This document shows positions 1 through 5,520 of a stretch of DNA of 5,520 nt, piece by piece. The first letter of the stretch is position 1; the number at the start of each line of letters is the position of its first letter. The DNA lies in NCBI GenBank assembly GCA_028711875.1, contig JAQTRJ010000174.1, positions 1 to 5,520 on the forward strand. The letters run 5' to 3'. The notes beneath the pieces are model-generated. The model made no database searches, had not been told where the DNA came from, and worked only from the letters and a program-made list of their open reading frames with translations. A program made the translations under genes and the position numbers. The DNA is from a bacterium (GTDB lineage Bacteria; Electryoneota; RPQS01).

Positions 1-3000
1 GGAACGTGATTCCGATCCGCTGGATGAAATGGGTCACGGCACGTACGTCGCGGGCATGGCGGCGGCGGTGACCGACAACGGACGGTGCATCGCCGGCGTC
101 GGTTTCGGCTGCCGCATTCTCCCCTTACGAACCGCCAACGCTAACGGCTATCTCGAAGAGGACGACGTGGCGGCGGCGCTTCTCTATGGCGCGCAGATCC
201 GTGAGCGGATGGGGGCTTTGGTTCTGAATATGAGTTTTGGCGACAATGTCGTGTCGCCGCTAATTCGCGACGCCGTGCAGCTCGCGGCGCAGTCCGGAGT
301 GATCCTGCTCGGTTCGGCGGGGAATTCGACTTCGCAGGAGATCCACTATCCGTCCGGATTTCCCGAAGTCATTTCCGTCGGCGCGACCACTCAATCCGAT
401 TACCGCGCGAGTTTTTCCAATTACGGTCCGTCGGTGGATGTGATGGCGCCCGGCTCCGACATTCTGTCCACGATGATGAACGGCGATTGCGGCGAATGGA
501 TTTACCCGCACGGCACCAGCTATGCCGTGGCGCTGGTATCCGGCGTTGTCGGATTGATGCTCGACGTGAATCCCGCTCTTACCGGCCAAGACGTGAAACA
601 GATTTTGCGCAGCACGGCCGACGATATCGGCGCTCCCGGTTGGGACGATCAAACGACTCATGGCCGGGTCAACGCTCGCCGCGCCGTGGAACGGGCGAGC
701 TTCGGTTCCAACGTAGTTTCGCGCATCACGAGTCCGCATGCCGATGCGGGCTTTGCCGCGCCGTTTGAGGTCTATGGCGAAGCGAGCGGGAGCGCGTTCG
801 CACGATGGACTCTGCTCCTTGGATGTGGCGAGAATCCGGCCGCGTGGCAGGAAATCGCGTCGGGCAACGGGCGAATCTATGGCGGATTGATGGGCACGAT
901 CCAGATTCCCGAGATGGACACGGTGCTGATTGCCCGGCTCGAGGTCGAAGGATTCGAAGGATCGCGGTCGGTGGATCACGTTCACCTCTACGTTCAGCAC
1001 GCGGCGCCGCGGATTGACTCGCTCAGGACGCGAATCATGCTGGATGAATACGCCTATGGCGAGCTGGTTCAGGTCTGGGTCAATCAGGCGACGCGGGCGA
1101 GTCTGCTGCTGACGAATGCGCTGGGAGATTCGATTCGCCGCGATCTGGGTTACATCACCGATTCCCACGCGGGATTCCTGTCGCAGCTGGAGTATTCCGG
1201 AAATTGGAACGTGCACGCGCGGCTGGAGAACGCCGCCGGAATGGTTTCGCTAAGCGAGCCGATGTCGTTCGCGATCCACGAGCCGTCGTTCGCGTCGAAC
1301 CTCTGGGAACTCGGAGAAACCTCGCTGACGCACGGACATCTTAGCCCGTTTCTGAGCGATTTCAACGGCAACGGGCGTCCCGAAGCGTGGCGGCTGCCGA
1401 TCACTCCCGGCGGCGGACTGAGCGATCTGGAAGTGTGGGAATGGACCGGAACGGATTTCGCGATTCTGCCGCTGACCTACGGGATCCACATTCCGCAGGC
1501 CATCGGCGACGCGGACGGCGACGGTCTGCTCGAAATGATGGGTCGCCGCGCCGATCTGACGCGCATCTGGGAGCAGCGGACTCCGGACGGAATACTCGAT
1601 ACGGTCGTGTTCGAAGCGCTGACGAATCTCATCGGCGCGGAATTCCTCGATCTGGACAGCGCGGACGGACACGGCGAGATCATCGCCCGTACGAATACCG
1701 ACGCTTCGGGATACTCGAACCCGCGCTTCGTGATCTATTCCGTGAATCCGCACTACAGCCTGACCGGAGTGGACACGCTCCCCAATCTCACCGAAGGCAC
1801 AAACGACATGGGTCCGCCGAAGGTGTTGATCGGCGATCTGGATCGCGATGGCGCGCTCGACTTCGTGTACGGCGATTACGACGGCGACGTGGTTTTTTGC
1901 GAGCGCGAAGGGGGACGGAGCCAGCAGTGCTGGTCGTATCGGCTGCCGCTGAATGACGCGACCGCTTATCTGGCGGCCGGGGATTTCGACGGAGACGGCG
2001 CGAGCGAATTCGTGGCCGGCTGCCGATCCAACGCACTCGGCGGAACGGAAAGCGAACGTGCCAGCCGCCATTGGGCGTACGTCGTTTTCGAACGCGCGGG
2101 GGATAACGGGTTTTCAGCGGTGGACTCCTTGTACGTGCTGGGCAATGAAGAAGTCACGTCTCATCTCGCGTCAGTTTCCGCCGGTGACGTCAACGGCGAC
2201 GGACGCGATGAAATCCTGATCTCCGCCTATCCCGATCAGTATGTAATCGCCTATGATCCCGATCTGGATCGCTATCGGCCGCTCTGGTATCACTATCCGT
2301 CCGAGTCCAACGTATCGCTGGCGGCGGATCTGAACGGGGACGGATCAAACGAGTTTCTTCTCTCCGACGGTTCGCATTTTCTGCTGGCGCGTTCGACGGG
2401 CGGAGTCGGTGATCGTCCTCCGCCGCCGTTTGGGCTGACCGGCGAACCGCTCGGCCCGAATCGTATTCGTCTTCAGTGGCGGCAGGTCCCTCAGGCGGAG
2501 GAATTCCGCGTCTATCGCGCCGCGACAGCCCCCGAGTTTTCACTCCTGATCCGTGTCACGGATACGCTCGTTGTTCTCGATGACGTCCCCACCGATGTTC
2601 CCTTTACCTACGCCGTAAGGGCGTACGCGGCGTCGTATCCGGACACGGAAAGCGTGTTCTCGAATTTCACGGTTCTGGCGGCGAACGAGTTGCCGCTTGC
2701 GGAAGATACCGCGCGTTTCGTCTGCTCCTCGTTCGTGCACGTGAGCTTCTCAGAGCCGATGGGGGCTGCGGCGCTCCAGCAGGGAGGATATCGGCTGGAC
2801 GACGGGCGCATGCCGGCGGTGGTCATGCCGGCGGAAGGCGGACGGGTGATCAGTCTCACGTTTGACGGGACATTGGACACCGGCTGGCATACGCTCGAAC
2901 TTCGCAGCCTCCGCGACGCGCAAGGCGCGCGATTGCCTGAGGAAGAGTCGTTCGTGGTGTTCGAGGCGACGCCCTGTGCGGAGGAGTTTCCGCGGCTGGT

Positions 3001-3580
3001 GTCCTGCTCCATTCCGTCCGGCGTGGCCGTGACGTCCGTAGAGCTTGCGTTTTCCGAAGCGATGTCGCCGTCCGTGCTCGACCGAGGGAATTACGTGATG
3101 GACTCACCGCGACAGGTCATCGCCGTGGATTCGCTCGCGCCGCAGCGGGATCGCCTGCGGCTTCATCTCGATCCCCGCTTCCCGGTCGGCGGGCTGGGAC
3201 TTCTCGACACGTTGTGGCTGCAGAACATCACCGCGCAGTCCGGCCGCCTGCTGAACGGCACCGGCCGTGACTCCGTGCTGCTGGGAAGCACGGCCCACTC
3301 CATCGCCGATGCCTACGTCTATCCCAATCCCTATCGCGGCGTGGGACCGGACGGAACGGGCGACGCGGTCATGTTCGCCGGCCTGCCCGAGACGGCGATC
3401 ATTCGCATTTTCACGCTGCAGGGAGTGCTCATCCGAAAAATCGAACACGCGGATCTGACCGGCGGCAGCCGCTGGGATCTGACCAATGAAAACGGCGACA
3501 AAGTCGCCAGCGGCGTCTATCTCTACTCGCTCGAATCGAACGGCGAAACGGTTCGTGGAAAACTGGCGGTAATGCGGTGA
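1..3580 (+). CDS. Secreted S8 subtilisin-like protease, multidomain, with C-terminal T9SS-type sorting domain (5' partial)
   Basis: The frame is already open at base 2, so the true start, signal peptide and catalytic Asp lie upstream. Residues are numbered from the Met at base 29, which is internal. The S8 serine protease domain spans about 1-222: His3 in GHGTYVAG, oxyanion Asn99 in GSAGNS, the FSNYGPSVDVMAPG stretch, and nucleophile Ser164 in HGTSYA. Next comes a beta-sandwich region (about 226-418) of a type often found after subtilases, then seven acidic FG-GAP/VCBS-like loops (444-775). A fibronectin III-like module follows (about 795-885), then two SbsA-like Ig modules (about 887-980 and 985-1085), then a Por-type sorting domain (about 1092-1183). 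The family hydrolyses peptide bonds; the tail implies export to the outer surface or medium in an FCB bacterium. One oddity is that the Pro usual four residues after the nucleophile is Ala168. Protease identity is secure; substrate is unknown. Confidence 0.93.
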   Translation, partial: ERDSDPLDEMGHGTYVAGMAAAVTDNGRCIAGVGFGCRILPLRTANANGYLEEDDVAAALLYGAQIRERMGALVLNMSFGDNVVSPLIRDAVQLAAQSGVILLGSAGNSTSQEIHYPSGFPEVISVGATTQSDYRASFSNYGPSVDVMAPGSDILSTMMNGDCGEWIYPHGTSYAVALVSGVVGLMLDVNPALTGQDVKQILRSTADDIGAPGWDDQTTHGRVNARRAVERASFGSNVVSRITSPHADAGFAAPFEVYGEASGSAFARWTLLLGCGENPAAWQEIASGNGRIYGGLMGTIQIPEMDTVLIARLEVEGFEGSRSVDHVHLYVQHAAPRIDSLRTRIMLDEYAYGELVQVWVNQATRASLLLTNALGDSIRRDLGYITDSHAGFLSQLEYSGNWNVHARLENAAGMVSLSEPMSFAIHEPSFASNLWELGETSLTHGHLSPFLSDFNGNGRPEAWRLPITPGGGLSDLEVWEWTGTDFAILPLTYGIHIPQAIGDADGDGLLEMMGRRADLTRIWEQRTPDGILDTVVFEALTNLIGAEFLDLDSADGHGEIIARTNTDASGYSNPRFVIYSVNPHYSLTGVDTLPNLTEGTNDMGPPKVLIGDLDRDGALDFVYGDYDGDVVFCEREGGRSQQCWSYRLPLNDATAYLAAGDFDGDGASEFVAGCRSNALGGTESERASRHWAYVVFERAGDNGFSAVDSLYVLGNEEVTSHLASVSAGDVNGDGRDEILISAYPDQYVIAYDPDLDRYRPLWYHYPSESNVSLAADLNGDGSNEFLLSDGSHFLLARSTGGVGDRPPPPFGLTGEPLGPNRIRLQWRQVPQAEEFRVYRAATAPEFSLLIRVTDTLVVLDDVPTDVPFTYAVRAYAASYPDTESVFSNFTVLAANELPLAEDTARFVCSSFVHVSFSEPMGAAALQQGGYRLDDGRMPAVVMPAEGGRVISLTFDGTLDTGWHTLELRSLRDAQGARLPEEESFVVFEATPCAEEFPRLVSCSIPSGVAVTSVELAFSEAMSPSVLDRGNYVMDSPRQVIAVDSLAPQRDRLRLHLDPRFPVGGLGLLDTLWLQNITAQSGRLLNGTGRDSVLLGSTAHSIADAYVYPNPYRGVGPDGTGDAVMFAGLPETAIIRIFTLQGVLIRKIEHADLTGGSRWDLTNENGDKVASGVYLYSLESNGETVRGKLAVMR
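1358..2353 (+). repeat. Seven FG-GAP/VCBS-like calcium-loop repeats within the subtilase
   Basis: Seven acidic loops of the DxDGDGxxE/D type begin at bases 1358, 1508, 1649, 1835, 1982, 2186 and 2327. Examples are DADGDGLLE, DFDGDGASE, DVNGDGRDE and DLNGDGSNE. Successive loops are 50, 47, 62, 49, 68 and 47 codons apart, close to the size of one propeller blade. In integrin-alpha-type and VCBS proteins such loops bind Ca2+ and the repeats close into a seven-bladed beta-propeller. Loop 3 (DLDSADGHGE) is one residue longer than the others. The repeats are divergent protein repeats, not recent DNA duplications. A propeller used for binding or stability is an inference from spacing and count. Confidence 0.85.
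2411..2683 (+). other. Fibronectin type III-like module within the subtilase
   Basis: Residues 796-886 of the visible protein open with a proline-rich linker (RPPPPFGLTG). They then show the fibronectin III pattern: an IRLQW core strand, EEFRVYRA, and the late FTYAVRAYA strand with the characteristic tyrosine. The module links the acidic-loop propeller to the two SbsA-like Ig modules, and probably acts as a spacer or adhesion unit outside the cell. Confidence 0.75.
3302..3577 (+). other. C-terminal Por/T9SS-type sorting domain of the subtilase
   Basis: The last ~92 residues carry the hallmarks of the type A C-terminal domain recognised by the type IX secretion system. These are the opening YVYPNPYRG, a middle strand IIRIFTLQGVLIRKI, the RWDLTNENGDKVASGVYLY core and a terminal GKLAVMR. 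In Bacteroidetes this domain directs passage across the outer membrane and is removed or exchanged for a surface anchor. In deeper FCB lineages homologous tails are common, but it is less certain that a complete T9SS is present. No T9SS component gene is visible here. Confidence 0.8.
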
Positions 3581-4215
3581 CGACGCCGTTTCTGATCGGA
3601 CTCACGGGCACCATCGGAACCGGAAAATCCACGGTTGCCGATGAACTGCGCAAACTCGGAGCGGCCGTGGTCGCGGGCGACGATCTGGGAAAACGCGCGC
3701 TTGAAGAATCCCCCGAGTTGCTGGAACAGATTCGCCATCGGTTCGGCTCCGATGTGTTCCGCCCGACCGGTGAACTGGATCGTACGGCGCTGGGCCGAAA
3801 GGCCTTCGCCAGCCGTGAATCAGCGCAGTGGCTGACTGCGGCGACCTTTCCCCGCATTCACGATCTCTGGCGTGGGGCGGCGGCGGAATGCACGGAAGAC
3901 GCGCTGGTTTTCGACGCGGCGCTCATTTTCGAGTGGGAAATCGAAGCCGAATTCGATCTGGTCGTACTGGTCATCGCATCGCGTGAACGGATTCTTGAGC
4001 GGATGGAGCGCGCCGGTCGCTGGACGTGCGGCGATGCCGAGAAGCGCATGGCCGCGCAGCTTCCGGCCGAACGGAAAAAGTCGAAAGCGCACGTTGTTCT
4101 GTCCAATGACGGAACGCTGGAAGAGTTGCGTCATCAGGTTCGGAATCTCTGGCACAATCGGATCATTTCGGAAATACAAGACAGGAGAAAGGGAAAAGAT
4201 GAGGCGGATTCTTAG
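3577..4215 (+). CDS. coaE: Dephospho-CoA kinase (CoaE), divergent
   Basis: Predicted cytoplasmic kinase for the last step of coenzyme A synthesis, phosphorylating the 3'-hydroxyl of dephospho-CoA with ATP. At 212 residues it matches the usual CoaE length of about 200. The Walker A loop is clear (GTIGTGKST, 11-19). The early Asp expected as general base is probably Asp35 (VVAGDD). FG..VF...GELDR (57-69), VFDAALIFE (111-119) and the late K...AHVVLSNDGTLEEL (168-184) align with the CoaE LID and C-terminal patterns. The GTG start shares 4 nt with the subtilase stop (GTGA), suggesting translational coupling; no strong Shine-Dalgarno is seen, only weak GG-rich stretches. Several usually conserved residues differ: GGIGSGKS is GTIGTGKS, DAD is AGD, the HP pair is FP (91-92) and PLLFE is ALIFE. 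It could be a related P-loop kinase, but CoaE is much the best fit. Confidence 0.88.
   Translation: MTTPFLIGLTGTIGTGKSTVADELRKLGAAVVAGDDLGKRALEESPELLEQIRHRFGSDVFRPTGELDRTALGRKAFASRESAQWLTAATFPRIHDLWRGAAAECTEDALVFDAALIFEWEIEAEFDLVVLVIASRERILERMERAGRWTCGDAEKRMAAQLPAERKKSKAHVVLSNDGTLEELRHQVRNLWHNRIISEIQDRRKGKDEADS
4183..4193 (+). promoter_or_regulatory. Ribosome binding site for the S9 peptidase gene
   Basis: AGGAG at 4183-4187 lies inside the 3' end of coaE, 11 nt before the ATG at 4199. The following AAAGGG (4188-4193) gives a second, closer purine tract. This is the best Shine-Dalgarno match at any gene start in the window, and it supports the ATG at 4199 together with the signal peptide that begins there. 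Confidence 0.7.
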
Positions 4216-4264
4216 GATATCCTTGCTCACGGCGCTGCTCATGTGGGCGGCGTCCGCGTGCGCG
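4199..4264 (+). other. Sec signal peptide (possible lipoprotein signal) of the S9 peptidase
   Basis: Residues 1-22 have a basic n-region (MRRILR), a hydrophobic stretch (ISLLTALLMWAA) and a small-residue cleavage region SACAG. Signal peptidase I could cut after Ala20 or after Ala22. Cys21 follows A-S-A, a weak lipobox that lacks the preferred Leu at -3, so a lipidated form cannot be ruled out. Either way the enzyme is expected in the periplasm, on a membrane or outside the cell. Confidence 0.8.
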
Positions 4265-5520
4265 GGTGACTTCTCACTGGTCGAGTATATGAATATTCAG
4301 AATGCGATGAAGCCGACGTTCGACGCGCAAGGTTCCGAATTCGCCTATCTGTGGGACGTCTCCGGAATTCCGCAGGTCTGGCGCGCGTCGGTGTTGGGCG
4401 GGTATCCGATGCAGGTGACCTTCTTTGAGGACGGAGCCAGCGGATGCTGGTGGTCTCCCTTTGGTCCGCAGAGCCTGCTGGTGGCGGTTCCTGCGGACTG
4501 CAAAAAACCAGTTCAGCTTTGGCTCGTCAATCTACGCAGCGGCGAACGCGAGCGAGTGTCGGAGGATACGCTGGCCGCCCACGAATTCGGATGCTGGGCG
4601 TCCGACGGTTCGCGGCTCGCCTACACCGTGACGCGAAAAGACCAATCCGAAACTGAGATCGTGGAGTATCGGACCGATCCGCGCCAGCGCGTCTCCGTCT
4701 ACCGGAGTGCCGGGCTGCTGAGAGCCGCCGCCTACTCGCCCGACAATCGCTATCTGCTGATCGAATGTGTGAACTCCGCGTGGAGCTGCGATCTTCACCT
4801 GCACGATTTCGAAACGGGCGCGACCACACGGCTCAACGAACCGGCGGGCGGCGCGCGCTTCATGCATCCGGTGTGGGATAAAGATGGCGCCAGTTTCCAT
4901 CTGCTCACCGATTCCGGGCGCGAATATTTGGGCGTGGCGCACTGGCCTCTCGACAGCGCGCAATTCACGTGGATCGAAACTCCCGAAGCCGATATCGAGG
5001 AGTTTGCCGTAGCGCGCGACGGCAGTTCTCTCGCCTGGTGCGTGCGCGACGGCGGCTATTCGATACTGCACGTGCGCAACCAGCGGCGCGGCGTGGACGT
5101 CCCGGCGAGCCGGTTTCCCGTGGGAGTTGCGCGCGATCTTCTCTTCTCCAACGATGGATCGAAACTTGCCTACTCCTTCGCGGCCCCCGACCGCGGTCAC
5201 GATATATGGCTCTACGAAATCTATGCGGACAAATTGAATCAAGCGACGTCCAGCGCCCTCGGGGGCATTCCGTCCGAGACGTTTGTGCGTCCTCTGGCTG
5301 TTTCCTATGGCGTGCCGGACGGACGGACGATTCCCGCGCTTTGGTATGCGCCGCTGAAGGCAACAGGAAAACTGCCGGTGATCGTTGCGGTCGCGGCCGG
5401 ACCGAATCATCAGGCTCGATTCGACCTTGTGCCGTGGATCCAGTATTTCCTCAGCCGCGGATGGGCGGTGCTGGCGCCGGATGTCCGCGGTTTGTCGGGA
5501 TCCGGGATGTCGTTTGCATC
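4199..5520 (+). CDS. Exported S9 family (prolyl oligopeptidase-like) serine peptidase, 3' partial
   Basis: A frame of 440 codons opens at ATG 4199 and stays open to the window edge, so the C-terminus is missing. Residues 1-22 form a signal peptide (MRRILRIS, hydrophobic core, ASACAG). Residues about 36-350 hold roughly seven PD40/WD40-like propeller blades, marked by repeated DG-S/xxLAY units (WASDGSRLAYT, AYSPDNRYLLI, ARDGSSLAW, FSNDGSKLAYS) and W-x-V/Y strands. From about 363 the alpha/beta hydrolase domain begins: RPLAVSYGVPDGRTIPALWYAP, LPVIVAVAAGP, then GWAVLAPDVRGLSGSG. This closely follows S9C-type acylaminoacyl/dipeptidyl peptidases, which cleave short peptides admitted through the propeller. 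Catalytic Ser, Asp and His would lie beyond the window. The usual HGGP motif reads AAGP (399-402), so activity is uncertain. It overlaps coaE by 17 nt in another frame, implying co-transcription. Confidence 0.9.
   Translation, partial: MRRILRISLLTALLMWAASACAGDFSLVEYMNIQNAMKPTFDAQGSEFAYLWDVSGIPQVWRASVLGGYPMQVTFFEDGASGCWWSPFGPQSLLVAVPADCKKPVQLWLVNLRSGERERVSEDTLAAHEFGCWASDGSRLAYTVTRKDQSETEIVEYRTDPRQRVSVYRSAGLLRAAAYSPDNRYLLIECVNSAWSCDLHLHDFETGATTRLNEPAGGARFMHPVWDKDGASFHLLTDSGREYLGVAHWPLDSAQFTWIETPEADIEEFAVARDGSSLAWCVRDGGYSILHVRNQRRGVDVPASRFPVGVARDLLFSNDGSKLAYSFAAPDRGHDIWLYEIYADKLNQATSSALGGIPSETFVRPLAVSYGVPDGRTIPALWYAPLKATGKLPVIVAVAAGPNHQARFDLVPWIQYFLSRGWAVLAPDVRGLSGSGMSFA

Noticed and set aside
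29..31. ATG at base 29 as the true start of the subtilase
   Set aside because: The frame is open upstream to the window edge. The Met sits two residues before the catalytic His, so the Asp part of the domain and the signal peptide must lie further upstream.
260..1216. Long reverse-strand open frame (318 codons) opposite the subtilase domain
   Set aside because: It lies wholly antisense to a clear protease domain in GC-rich DNA. Its translation is rich in Arg, His and Ile with no recognisable motif. It is a codon-usage shadow.
1874..1888. Extra DYDGD motif just after acidic loop 4, possibly an eighth loop
   Set aside because: It is only 13 codons from the loop 4 start. It fits the G-x-x-DG turn that normally follows the loop in the same FG-GAP/VCBS blade, so it is not a separate repeat.
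1250..2071. Reverse-strand open frame (273 codons) opposite the acidic-loop region
   Set aside because: The repeated GAC/GGC codons of the sense repeats create an open Val/Ala/Arg-rich antisense frame. There is no domain and no convincing ribosome binding site.
3561..3600. Terminator or promoter between the subtilase and coaE
   Set aside because: The genes overlap. I see no GC-rich hairpin with a T-run and no plausible -10/-35 pair there.
4532..5410. Reverse-strand open frame (292 codons) in the last 1 kb
   Set aside because: The forward strand here encodes a clear S9 propeller and hydrolase start that is open to the window edge. The reverse frame shows no family motif.

Overview
The window holds three same-strand genes packed end to end with no intergenic DNA. 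Base composition is GC-rich by eye, with G/C-ending codons throughout. The first protein ends in a Por-type (type IX secretion) C-terminal sorting domain and carries a long train of secreted adhesive or scaffold-like modules. That combination is typical of the Fibrobacterota-Chlorobiota-Bacteroidota (FCB) superphylum. The high GC points to an uncultured FCB-side lineage (Zixibacteria-, Latescibacteria- or KSB1-like) rather than ordinary Bacteroidetes. The lineage is an inference; no rRNA or other taxonomic marker is present.

Layout. (1) From the left edge to 3580 lies the C-terminal 1192 residues of a giant secreted S8 subtilisin-like protease. The His, Asn and Ser active-site motifs are visible; the catalytic Asp and the signal peptide lie upstream of the window. 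After the protease come beta-sandwich modules, seven evenly spaced FG-GAP/VCBS-type acidic loops that look like a seven-bladed propeller, a fibronectin type III module, two SbsA-like Ig modules and the sorting domain. (2) At 3577-4215 is a divergent coaE (dephospho-CoA kinase), whose GTG start overlaps the protease stop by 4 nt. (3) From 4199 to the right edge is the N-terminal 440 residues of an exported S9 (prolyl oligopeptidase family) peptidase. It overlaps the coaE end by 17 nt and runs off the window before its catalytic Ser/Asp/His.

The overlaps suggest one transcript with translational coupling. Two exported peptidases flank a cytoplasmic housekeeping kinase. The peptidases could work together in extracellular protein or peptide breakdown, but coaE has no obvious link to that role and may simply share the transcript. 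I see no RNA gene, mobile element, CRISPR array, terminator or stand-alone promoter, and no convincing evidence of an undescribed system. The points worth following are unusual substitutions at conserved positions in all three enzymes, and the modular architecture of the protease.
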